Shown: in pieces, positions 50,645 to 58,261 of the stretch | How the letters are laid out: each line of letters opens with the position of its first letter | Position numbering within the stretch: position 1 is the first letter of the stretch | Assembly (NCBI RefSeq): GCF_900111375.1 | Contig: NZ_FOHB01000013.1 | Coordinates: 1 to 64,000, forward strand | Direction: 5' to 3' | Length of the DNA stretch: 64,000 nucleotides | Source: Pedococcus cremeus | Lineage (GTDB): Bacteria; Actinomycetota; Actinomycetes; Actinomycetales; Dermatophilaceae | Position numbers and translations under genes: made by a program | The notes under the pieces: model-generated | Database searches by the model: none | Seen by the model: only the letters and a program-made list of their open reading frames with translations | Told to the model about the DNA's origin: nothing

Positions 50645-52258
50645 ATGCCGGTCTCCGACGCCGTCGTCATCGGCAGCGGTCCCAACGGCCTCGTGGCGGC
50701 GAACCTGCTCGCCGACCAGGGCTGGGACGTCACCGTGCTCGAGGCGCAGCAGACGGCGGGTGGGGCGGTGCGCTCCGCCTCCGACGTGCACGACGGGTTC
50801 ATCCACGACACCTTCAGCTCGTTCTACCCGCTGGGCGTGGCGTCGCCGGCCATCCGCGGCCTGCAGCTCGAGCGGCACGGCCTGGAGTGGGTGAACGCCC
50901 CGGCCGTCGCGGGGACGCCGTTCATGTCGGGTGAGTGGGCCGTCATGCACCGCACCCCGGAGGAGACCGCAGCGGCCCTCGACGCCCTGGCTCCCGGTGA
51001 CGGGCAGGCCTGGCTCGACGTGTGCGCCGGGTGGCAGAAGATCGGCGACTCCGTCGTGGCGGCGCTGCTCGACCCGTTCCCGCCGGTGCGCTCGGGGGCG
51101 CGGGTGGCGGCGAAGCTGCCCGGGGCAGGCGGTATCGACTTCGTGCGCATGATGCTCTCGCCGCTGCAGAGCATGGCCGGGCAGCGGTTCAAGGGCAATG
51201 GCGCCCAGATGCTGCTGGCCGGCAACGCCGCCCACGCCGACATCCCGATGGACGCCCCGGGCTCGACGATCATGGCGTGGCTGCTGGCGATGATCGGGCA
51301 GCACCTCGGCTACCCCGTGCCGAAGGGTGGCGCTGGCATGTTCAGCGGCGCCATGGTCCGGCGCTTCACCAGCGAGGGCGGCGACCTGCGGGTCGGCCAC
51401 CATGCGCGGCGGGTGCTGGTGCGCGACGGACGGGCCACCGGGGTGGAGACCGACGACGGCCAGGTGTTCACGGCGCGCCGGGCGGTGCTGGCCGACGTCA
51501 GCGCCCCGGCGCTGTACGGCGGACTGGTCCCGACCGAGGAGCTGCCCTCGCGGCTGCTGCGGCGGATGAAGCGCTTCGAGTGGGACCCCGGCACCGTCAA
51601 GGTCGACTTCGCCCTGAGCGGCCCCGTGCCGTGGGCGACCACCCCGGACGCGGCTCCCGGCACCGTGCACATCGCCGAGTCGATCGACGAGATCCGGCAG
51701 AACGGCGCCCACCTCGCCGCCGGGGCGGTGCCCGCCACGCCGTTCCTGCTGTGCGGGCAGATGGCCGTGGCCGACCCGAGCCGGGCACCGCAGGGTGGGG
51801 AGTCGCTGTGGCTCTACACCCACGTCCCGCACCACACCACCTCGGACGCCGGCGACGGCACCATCACCGGCCGGTGGGACCGCGACGACACCGAGCGGAT
51901 GGCCGACCGCATGCAGGCCCGGGTCGAGGCCTACGCACCGGGGTTCGGCGACCGGGTGCTCTCGCGCCGGGTCCTCGGCCCGCGCGAGCTCGAGGGGCGC
52001 GACGAGAACCTCGTCGGGGGCTCGGTCAACGGCGGCACCGCAGGGCTGCACCAGCAGCTCATCTTCCGTCCCGTGCCCGGCCTCGGTCGTCCCGAGACGC
52101 CGGTGAAGGGCCTCTACCTCGCGTCGGCCTCGGCACACCCGGGCGGTGGCGTGCACGGCGCGTGCGGCTCCAATGCCGCCCGGGCGGCGCTGGCCCACGA
52201 CCGGGTGCGGGCCGCCCGCTCCCTCATGGCCACCGGTAGGAAGGACATCCCCGCATGA
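50645..52258 (+). CDS. FAD-dependent oxidoreductase, phytoene desaturase-like
   Basis: 537 residues, AGGAG 8 nt before ATG. FAD motif AVVIGSGPNGLVAANLLADQG and VTVLEAQQTAGGAVRS; C-terminal SASAHPGGGVHGACGSNAAR. It is more distant from the protein at 35359 than simple duplication would give. SRPBCC protein follows with a four-base overlap. Whether it acts on a carotenoid, an amine or another lipid is not known. Confidence 0.86.
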   Translation: MPVSDAVVIGSGPNGLVAANLLADQGWDVTVLEAQQTAGGAVRSASDVHDGFIHDTFSSFYPLGVASPAIRGLQLERHGLEWVNAPAVAGTPFMSGEWAVMHRTPEETAAALDALAPGDGQAWLDVCAGWQKIGDSVVAALLDPFPPVRSGARVAAKLPGAGGIDFVRMMLSPLQSMAGQRFKGNGAQMLLAGNAAHADIPMDAPGSTIMAWLLAMIGQHLGYPVPKGGAGMFSGAMVRRFTSEGGDLRVGHHARRVLVRDGRATGVETDDGQVFTARRAVLADVSAPALYGGLVPTEELPSRLLRRMKRFEWDPGTVKVDFALSGPVPWATTPDAAPGTVHIAESIDEIRQNGAHLAAGAVPATPFLLCGQMAVADPSRAPQGGESLWLYTHVPHHTTSDAGDGTITGRWDRDDTERMADRMQARVEAYAPGFGDRVLSRRVLGPRELEGRDENLVGGSVNGGTAGLHQQLIFRPVPGLGRPETPVKGLYLASASAHPGGGVHGACGSNAARAALAHDRVRAARSLMATGRKDIPA

Positions 52259-52773
52259 GCACCACCACCCGTCTCCTCCACTGCCCGCCCGAGGACGTCT
52301 TCGACGTGCTCGCGGACGGCTGGAGCTACGCGACCTGGGTCGTCGGGGCCGCCCGCATCCGCGACGTCGACCGTGACTGGCCCTCCGTCGGTGCACGCAT
52401 CCACCACTCCGTGGGCGCCTGGCCCCTGCTGCTCAGCGACACCACCTCGGTCGAGGCCGTGGACGAGCCCCACATGCTGCAGCTGCGCGCCCGGGCCTGG
52501 CCGACCGGGGAGGCCCGGATCGTGATCCGTTGCGAGCCGCAGGGCGACGGCACCCTGGTGACGATCGAGGAGTGGGCCGCGTCCGGTCCCGCGGCGAAGG
52601 TGCCGCAGCCGGTGCTGGACCCGGCCCTGCACGCGCGCAACGTCGAGGCGCTGAAGCGGCTGGCATACCTCGCCGAGAGCCGCGCCCGTCGCCACGACGA
52701 CAGCGGGGGCCACGGGGGAGTGCCCAGGCTGCGCCGCCCCGGCTCGGCGGCGGACCCGCGCGACGAGGCCTGA
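52255..52773 (+). CDS. SRPBCC (START-like) family protein
   Basis: 172 residues, ATG overlapping the oxidoreductase stop. Hydrophobic-cavity helix-grip fold suggested by the opening LHCPPEDVFDVLADGWSYATW, the RIRDVDRDWPSVGARI turn and TLVTIEEWAAS. Probably binds a hydrophobic substrate or product of the coupled oxidoreductase. The C-terminal 35 residues are Arg/His/Gly-rich and disordered. Confidence 0.82.
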   Translation: MSTTTRLLHCPPEDVFDVLADGWSYATWVVGAARIRDVDRDWPSVGARIHHSVGAWPLLLSDTTSVEAVDEPHMLQLRARAWPTGEARIVIRCEPQGDGTLVTIEEWAASGPAAKVPQPVLDPALHARNVEALKRLAYLAESRARRHDDSGGHGGVPRLRRPGSAADPRDEA

Positions 52774-52830
52774 GCAGCAGGCAGCGAGCCGCTCCCGCTG
52801 GCGGAGGCCGACTATCGCCCCCGGGCGAAG

Positions 52831-53250
52831 TCAGGCGACGGGACCGGTGAACTTCTCGCCGGGCCCCTGGCCGGGCGCGTCGGGGATGACCGACGCCTCG
52901 CGGAAGGCGAGCTGCAGCGACTTCAGCCCGTCGCGCAGCGGGGCGGCGTGCTGGCTGCCGAGGTCGGGCGCCGAGGCGGTGACGAGTCCGGCGAGCGCGG
53001 TGATGAGCCGGCGGGCCTCGTCGAGGTCGAGGTGCTCCTGCGCGTCCGGGCCCTCCGCCAGGCCGCACTTGACGGCCGCCGCGCTCATCAGGTGCACCGC
53101 GGCCGTGGTGATCACCTCCACCGCGGGGACCTCGGCGATGTCACGGGTCGCCTGCGCGACGTCGGGGCCGGGGAGGTGGTCGGCGGAGTGGTCGGTGGGG
53201 TGGTCGGCGGGGTGGTCGGTGCCGGCGGGATTGGGAGTTTCGCTGCTCAC
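52831..53250 (-). CDS. DUF1844 family protein
   Basis: 139 residues from GTG at 53248-53250. After a His/Asp/Pro-rich N-terminal tail with repeats of DHxxDH type (HPADHPTDHSADHLPG), the conserved part is VEVITTAAVHLMSAAAVKCGLAEGPD and DLDEARRLITALAGL. The partner gene across the intergenic region is infC, the usual neighbour of DUF1844 genes in actinobacteria. Function unknown. Confidence 0.85.
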   Translation of the reverse strand: MSSETPNPAGTDHPADHPTDHSADHLPGPDVAQATRDIAEVPAVEVITTAAVHLMSAAAVKCGLAEGPDAQEHLDLDEARRLITALAGLVTASAPDLGSQHAAPLRDGLKSLQLAFREASVIPDAPGQGPGEKFTGPVA

Positions 53251-53384
53251 GCTGGTAGCCTTGCAGATCGACCGGCCGTTCCTGCCCGCGGGGTGACCCA
53301 CGAGCGGGACGGTGTGCAAGAGAAGCGCCACCATGCTTCCACCCGCTGTGACCGAGAGGTCGCCGGGTTCCCCGGGTCAGCAGG

Positions 53385-53419
53385 GCGTATGCCGCGAAGC
53401 GCGACTTCACGGCATACGC
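53385..53419 (+). promoter_or_regulatory. Hairpin in the infC leader
   Basis: GCGTATGCCG (53385-53394) pairs with CGGCATACGC (53410-53419); inside, GAAG/CTTC continues the stem to a 5-nt loop, with one C-A mismatch. Outer GGGTTC and GAACCC near 53356 and 53430 can extend it. A second short stem GTTGC/GCAAC (53489-53504) lies just before the ribosome site. The 278-nt leader has the look of an autoregulatory or attenuator element for IF3/L20 control. Confidence 0.5.
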
Positions 53420-53528
53420 GTCACCTGCGAACCCCGGGACCGGATCTGGTGAGGCTTCTCGCGCGACGGCAGCGGGGAGCCTCTTCTCGTTGCTGCGGGC
53501 GCAACCCTTGACCAAAAGGAGCACCACT

Positions 53529-54188
53529 ATCAGCGAGCCTCGCATCAACGACCGCATCCGGGTCCCGGAAGTGCGGTTGGTTGGCCCCAATGGAGAGCAG
53601 GTCGGCATCGTGCGCGTCGAGGACGCGCTGCGTCTGGCCGCCGAGGCCGACCTCGACCTCGTCGAGGTGGCCCCGATGGCGAAGCCCCCCGTTGCCAAGC
53701 TCATGGACTTCGGCAAGTTCAAGTACGAAGCGGCCATGAAGGCGCGGGAAGCCCGCAAGAACCAGGTCAACACGGTCATCAAGGAGATCAAGCTCCGCCC
53801 GAAGATCGACCCGCACGACTACGGCACCAAGAAGGGCCACGTCGAGCGGTTCCTCAAGGGTGGCGACAAGGTCAAGGTGACGATCATGTTCCGCGGTCGC
53901 GAGCAGTCGCGCCCGGAGCTGGGTTTCCGCCTGCTGCAGAGGCTGGCGGAGGACGTGATCGAGCTGGGCACCGTGGAGTCTGCTCCGAAGCAGGACGGCC
54001 GCAACATGGTCATGGTCCTGGCCCCGACCAAGAAGAAGTCCGAGGCCAAGGCCGAGCAGCGACGGGCCCGCTCCGCAGCTGCCACAGAGGGTGCCGCTGA
54101 CGCCCCCGTGGATGCCCCCGTGGATGCCCCCGTCGAGGGTGCGGACGCGCCCGTGGAGGAGCAGCAGTCTCCCGAGACGGCGCAGTAG
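53529..54188 (+). CDS. infC: Translation initiation factor IF-3 with AUC start
   Basis: 219 residues. No ATG/GTG lies near; the conserved IF3 sequence begins at ATC ([20 protein letters not shown]), with AAAAGGAG ending 7 nt before it. A TTG 39 nt upstream would add 13 unconserved residues and lacks a ribosome site. Rare AUU/AUC starts on infC are known and allow IF3 to repress its own translation. N-domain then C-domain ([37 protein letters not shown]). The C-terminus has a ~45-residue Ala/Pro/Val/Glu tail with repeated DAPV. Confidence 0.93.
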   Translation: MSEPRINDRIRVPEVRLVGPNGEQVGIVRVEDALRLAAEADLDLVEVAPMAKPPVAKLMDFGKFKYEAAMKAREARKNQVNTVIKEIKLRPKIDPHDYGTKKGHVERFLKGGDKVKVTIMFRGREQSRPELGFRLLQRLAEDVIELGTVESAPKQDGRNMVMVLAPTKKKSEAKAEQRRARSAAATEGAADAPVDAPVDAPVEGADAPVEEQQSPETAQ

Positions 54189-54291
54189 CCGGCCAGGCGG
54201 CCGAGCCGGCGAGAGCCGGGCTCGGCTGGACGCCGCCCCGGCCCCCAGACCACCGCAGTACGAAGACACGACTGAAGGAGATCGGCTTCCC

Positions 54292-54486
54292 ATGCCGAAG
54301 AACAAGACGCACTCCGGCGCCAAGAAGCGCTTCCGCCTGACCGGCAAGGGCAAGGTCATGCGCGAGCAGGCCAACGGCCGCCACCTGCTCGAGCACAAGT
54401 CCTCGCGCTACACCCGTTCCATCGCGAACGACGTCGAGGTCTCGAAGCCGGACGCCAAGAAGGTCAAGAAGCTCCTCGGCCGCTGA
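54292..54486 (+). CDS. rpmI: Ribosomal protein bL35
   Basis: 64 residues: [20 protein letters not shown] with the typical Lys/Arg-rich continuation. GAAGGAG precedes the ATG. Second gene of the infC operon, 103 bp after infC. Confidence 0.96.
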   Translation: MPKNKTHSGAKKRFRLTGKGKVMREQANGRHLLEHKSSRYTRSIANDVEVSKPDAKKVKKLLGR

Positions 54487-54566
54487 GCCGCCTCCCCACC
54501 CACCCCCCTGTGTGACGGGGCAGCACAGCAGCCTCGAAGCTAGACAAGACAGCAAGGAGAACTCAC

Positions 54567-54944
54567 GTGGCACGCGTGAAGCGGGCGGTCAACGCCCAGA
54601 AGAAGCGCCGGGTCGTCCTCGAGCGCGCCAGCGGCTACCGCGGGCAGCGCTCGCGCCTGTACCGCAAGGCCAAGGAGCAGGTCACCCACAGCCTCGGTTA
54701 CGCCTACCGCGACCGTCGCGCCAAGAAGGGTGACTTCCGTCGCCTGTGGATCCAGCGCATCAACGCCGGCGCCCGCGCCAACGGCATGACCTACAACCGC
54801 TTCATCCAGGGCCTGAAGGCCGCTGAGGTCGAGGTCGACCGACGCATGCTGGCCGAGCTGGCCGTCAACGACGAGGCCGCCTTCGCCGCCCTCGTGGAGA
54901 TCGCCCGGGCCAACGTGCCCGCGACCGCCGACGCCAGCGTCTGA
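54567..54944 (+). CDS. rplT: Ribosomal protein bL20
   Basis: 125 residues from GTG at 54567 with [25 protein letters not shown] and [16 protein letters not shown] are hallmarks of L20; the C-terminal [18 protein letters not shown] helix binds 23S rRNA and, in other bacteria, the mRNA leader to autoregulate the operon. Confidence 0.97.
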   Translation: MARVKRAVNAQKKRRVVLERASGYRGQRSRLYRKAKEQVTHSLGYAYRDRRAKKGDFRRLWIQRINAGARANGMTYNRFIQGLKAAEVEVDRRMLAELAVNDEAAFAALVEIARANVPATADASV

Positions 54945-54989
54945 TCCTGCGCTGAGCTCCGGCTGACGAACACACCCGAGCGCCGGGAC

Positions 54990-55808
54990 ATGCCCCCGCT
55001 GAGCACCCCCCTGACCAACCCACGGTCGGACCGGGTGAAGGCGGTGCGGGCCCTGTCCCGGCGCTCGGTGCGTTCGCGCACCGGCCGTTTCCTCGCCGAG
55101 GGACCCCAGTCGGTCCGTGAGGTGGTCCGCTGGCGGCCCGAGACGGTCCTCGACCTCTACGTCACCGCCGAGGCCGCGGCCCGGTACGCCGACATCGTGG
55201 CTGCCGCGCAGGAGGCCGGCCTCTTCGTCCACGAGGTCACCGAGCCGGTGCTCGCCGCGATGGGCGACACCGAGCAGCCCCAGGGCCTGGCGGCGGTGTG
55301 CCGGGTGGTGCCGGCGTCGCTCGACGGTGTCCTCGAGGCCGGTCCCCGGCTGCTGGTGCTCCTCACCAACGTGCGCGACCCGGGCAACGCCGGCACCGTC
55401 ATCCGCGGCGCCGACGCGGCCGGCGCCGACGCGGTGCTGGTGAGCGAGAGCTCGGTCGACGTGTTCGGGCCCAAGGTCGTCCGTTCGACGGCCGGCTCCC
55501 TCTTCCACCTGCCGGTGGTCACCGGCCTCCCCGCGGAGGCGACGATCGAGCGGTTGCAGGCCCACGGCATACGCGTCCTCGCGGCCGACGGGGCGGGGGA
55601 GCGGCTGCTGCCCGAGCTCGACCTCAGGGCGCCGCACGCCTGGGTCATGGGCAACGAGGCCTGGGGGCTCGAGCCCGACGTCCGCGACCGGTGCGACGAG
55701 GTGGTCCGGGTGCCCATCCACGGCAAGGCCGAGTCGCTCAACCTCGCGATGGCGGCCACCGTCTGCCTGTACGCGTCGGCGGGCGCACTGCACCCGCTCG
55801 GTCGCTAG
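54990..55808 (+). CDS. SpoU/TrmH-family RNA 2'-O-methyltransferase
   Basis: 272 residues from ATG at 54990. N-terminal substrate-binding part, then the SPOUT knot domain with the three motifs: NVRDPGNAGTVIRGADAAGADA, AWVMGNEAWGL and VRVPIHGKAESLNLAMAATV. Methylates rRNA or tRNA; which nucleotide cannot be read from sequence. Follows rplT by 45 bp; the histidine-kinase promoter overlaps its stop codon. Confidence 0.9.
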   Translation: MPPLSTPLTNPRSDRVKAVRALSRRSVRSRTGRFLAEGPQSVREVVRWRPETVLDLYVTAEAAARYADIVAAAQEAGLFVHEVTEPVLAAMGDTEQPQGLAAVCRVVPASLDGVLEAGPRLLVLLTNVRDPGNAGTVIRGADAAGADAVLVSESSVDVFGPKVVRSTAGSLFHLPVVTGLPAEATIERLQAHGIRVLAADGAGERLLPELDLRAPHAWVMGNEAWGLEPDVRDRCDEVVRVPIHGKAESLNLAMAATVCLYASAGALHPLGR

Positions 55809-55818
55809 GGTGGCGCCC

Positions 55819-56928
55819 ATGTTCTTCCGGGACGAGGAGCTGATGGCCCCGGCCGAGGCCGCGCGCGCCGTCGAGATGCTGCCCGACGGCCTCGTCGCGA
55901 CCGACGGCCAGGCCCGGGCCATCTACTGCAACTCCCGGTTCGAGCAGATCACCGGCATCGCGGCGGCCGACCTCGTCGGGCACGACCTGCGCGAGGTGCT
56001 CACGCTGCAGGACAGCGACGGCAGCTCGTGGTGGGACTGCACCAAGCCGTGGGACGGCCTGCGCACCCGCACCGGCCACCGCGAGAAGCTCCTCATGCTC
56101 GGCAACGGGCGCGAGGTGCTCGTCACCGCCAGCTACATCCGGCCCGGGCGCAACCAGCGGGTCAACCGCGTCCTCGTCATGCTCCGCGACACCGAGCAGC
56201 GGCGCCGCACCGAGGCCAACCACGCCGCCCTCATCTCCACCGTGGCGCACGAGCTGCGCTCACCGCTCACCTCGGTGAAGGGGTTCTCCTCCACGTTGCT
56301 GCGCCGCTGGGAGCGGTTCAGCGACGAGCAGAAGCGGCTGATGATCGAGACCATCGAGGCCGACGCCGACCGGGTCACCCGGCTCATCAGCGAGCTGCTC
56401 GACGTCTCGCGCATCGATGCCGGACGGCTCCAGATCCGCCCCCAACCGCTCGACGTCGCCGCCATCTACGAGCGGCACGTCGAGCGCGCGGTGGCGACCG
56501 GCCACGACCGCGAGCAGTTCGTCGTCGACGTGCCCGACGACACCCCCGAGATCTGGGCCGACCCCGACCGGCTCGACCAGATCCTGGCCAACCTCATCGA
56601 GAACGCGGTGCGCCATGGTGAGGGCACTGTGACCCTGGCAGCGGCCCCCGCCCACGACGGACTGACGGCGCTCGCCCGCCGTCGGCTCGAGGGCCAGGTC
56701 GACCTCGTGGTCAGCGACAACGGCAAGGGCATCGAGCCGGCCCACCGCGAGCTGGTCTTCTCGCGGTTCTGGCACGGGTCGGGCCGCGGCAGCACCGGGC
56801 TCGGCCTCTACGTCGTGAAGGGCCTGGTCGAGGCCCATGGCGGCCGCATCCTCGTCGAGGACGCGCCGAGCGGCGGTGCGCAGTTCCGCTTCAGCCTGCC
56901 GACGGAACCGCCGGACTACCTCGCCTGA
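55819..56928 (+). CDS. PAS-domain sensor histidine kinase
   Basis: 369 residues. ATG at 55819 is leaderless: TAGGGT (55806-55811, containing the TrmH stop codon) ends 7 nt before. PAS domain in residues ~10-130 (AIYCNSRFEQITGIAAADLVG), dimerisation helix with the phospho-His in STVAHELRSPLTSVKG (~150), and ATPase N/G boxes ANLIENAVRHG, VSDNGKGI and GLGLYVVKGLVEAHGG. No transmembrane segment, so a cytoplasmic sensor; no response regulator is adjacent (orphan). Confidence 0.92.
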   Translation: MFFRDEELMAPAEAARAVEMLPDGLVATDGQARAIYCNSRFEQITGIAAADLVGHDLREVLTLQDSDGSSWWDCTKPWDGLRTRTGHREKLLMLGNGREVLVTASYIRPGRNQRVNRVLVMLRDTEQRRRTEANHAALISTVAHELRSPLTSVKGFSSTLLRRWERFSDEQKRLMIETIEADADRVTRLISELLDVSRIDAGRLQIRPQPLDVAAIYERHVERAVATGHDREQFVVDVPDDTPEIWADPDRLDQILANLIENAVRHGEGTVTLAAAPAHDGLTALARRRLEGQVDLVVSDNGKGIEPAHRELVFSRFWHGSGRGSTGLGLYVVKGLVEAHGGRILVEDAPSGGAQFRFSLPTEPPDYLA

Positions 56929-56960
56929 GCCGCCGGACCCACCTCCCCGGTGCCCGCGGG

Positions 56961-56987
56961 GCGGCATACCCAGTTGCCGTATGCCGC
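56961..56987 (+). terminator. Hairpin after the histidine kinase gene
   Basis: GCGGCATAC (56961-56969) and GTATGCCGC (56979-56987) pair around a 9-nt loop, 33 bp past the stop; GTGCCC/GGGCAC further out could extend the stem. It is another copy of the hairpin based on the GGCATAC heptamer. Confidence 0.55.
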
Positions 56988-57009
56988 GTGGCCGGGGCAC
57001 GCTGGGCCC

Positions 57010-57069
57010 ATGGCCTCGCGCACGCTGCGATTTACCGCGCCCTCGGACGCGGTCGCGGCGCTGCGCTGA
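57010..57069 (+). CDS. 19-codon ORF upstream of pheS, possible leader peptide
   Basis: ATG at 57010 followed by 18 codons (MASRTLRFTAPSDAVAALR) and TGA, 97 bp before pheS, ahead of the pheS -10 box. CACGCT seven nt before the ATG resembles the leaderless pattern. Only one Phe codon, so classical attenuation is not supported. May be chance. Confidence 0.25.
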   Translation: MASRTLRFTAPSDAVAALR

Positions 57070-57110
57070 AGCGCCCGCCACTCGCCTCCGAGGGCTTCCC
57101 CGGCGCCCCC

Positions 57111-57116
57111 TAGACT
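57111..57116 (+). promoter_or_regulatory. -10 box of the pheST operon
   Basis: TAGACT in the middle of the 97-bp gap before pheS; transcription would start near 57124 and give a leader of about 43 nt. Confidence 0.5.
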
Positions 57117-57166
57117 CGGTGCGCCGCGCCAGGACAACGAAGGCAAGCCGCGCAGAGTGGAAGAAG

Positions 57167-58261
57167 ATGTCTGGACCCAACAAGCAGTACGACCCTGTCG
57201 AGGTCGCCGCGCTCGACCCGGCCGCCATCGAGCAGGCTGTCGCCGACGCCCTCGCCGCCATCGGTGCGGCCAGCAGCCTCGAGGAGCTGAAGGCGGCGCG
57301 GCTGGCCCACCAGGGTGAGAAGAGCCCGCTCGCGCTGGCCAACCGCGAGATCGGCGCCCTCCCGCCGAGCGCCAAGGCCGAGGCGGGCAAGCGCGTCGGC
57401 CAGGCTCGCGGCCAGGTCGGCCAGGCGCTCAAGGTGCGCCAGGAGGAGCTCGAGGCCGAGCGCGACGAGCGCATCCTGGTCGAGGAGACCGTCGACCTCA
57501 CGGTGCGCGTGCCCCGCCGCCGGCTCGGCGCCCGCCACCCCATCAGCCTCGTCTCCGAGCGCGTCGAGGACATCTTCGTCGCGATGGGCTGGGAGATCGC
57601 CGAGGGCCCGGAGGTCGAGTCCGAGTGGCTCAACTTCGACGCGCTCAACCTCGGCGCCGACCACCCCGCCCGGCAGATGCAGGACACCTTCTTCATCGAC
57701 CCGCCCGAGCTGGGCCTGGTGCTGCGCACGCACACCTCGCCGGTGCAGGTGCGCACCATGCTCGACAACGAGCCGCCGATCTACGTGCTGTGCCCTGGCA
57801 AGGTGTTCCGCACCGACGAGCTCGACGCCACGCACACCCCGGTCTTCCACCAGTTCGAGGGCCTCGTGGTCGACGAGGGCATCACCATGGCGCACCTCAA
57901 GGGCAGCCTCGACGCCTTCGTCTCACGCCTGTTCGGCGACGGCACCGTCACCCGGCTGCGCCCGTCGTACTTCCCGTTCACCGAGCCGAGCGCCGAGATC
58001 GACTGTCGCTGCTGGATCTGCGGCGGCCAGGACCCGAACTGCCGCACCTGCGGCGGCACAGGCTGGATCGAGATGGGCGGCTGCGGCATGGTCAACCGCC
58101 GGGTGCTGACCGCGAGCGGCATCGACCCCGACCGCTACACCGGCTTCGCCTTCGGGCTGGGCATCGAGCGCTCGCTCATGCTGCGCCACGGGGTGGGCGA
58201 CATGCACGACATCGTTGAGGGAGACGTGCGGTTCAGCACGCAGTTCGGGATGGAGATCTGA
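57167..58261 (+). CDS. pheS: Phenylalanyl-tRNA synthetase alpha subunit
   Basis: 364 residues. Coiled-coil N-terminus, then the class II catalytic core: motif 1 region HPISLVSERVEDIFVAMGW, motif 2 FRTDELDATHTPVFHQFEG, motif 3 GFAFGLGIERSLMLRHGV. A Cys-rich segment CRCWICGGQDPNCRTCGG (~285) is a zinc-ribbon-like insert seen in many bacterial PheS. The stop overlaps pheT start (TGATG). Confidence 0.96.
   Translation: MSGPNKQYDPVEVAALDPAAIEQAVADALAAIGAASSLEELKAARLAHQGEKSPLALANREIGALPPSAKAEAGKRVGQARGQVGQALKVRQEELEAERDERILVEETVDLTVRVPRRRLGARHPISLVSERVEDIFVAMGWEIAEGPEVESEWLNFDALNLGADHPARQMQDTFFIDPPELGLVLRTHTSPVQVRTMLDNEPPIYVLCPGKVFRTDELDATHTPVFHQFEGLVVDEGITMAHLKGSLDAFVSRLFGDGTVTRLRPSYFPFTEPSAEIDCRCWICGGQDPNCRTCGGTGWIEMGGCGMVNRRVLTASGIDPDRYTGFAFGLGIERSLMLRHGVGDMHDIVEGDVRFSTQFGMEI

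Noticed and set aside
53490-53528. TTG at 53490 as infC start
   Set aside because: No ribosome site, 13 unconserved residues, and the AAAAGGAG site is placed for the ATC.
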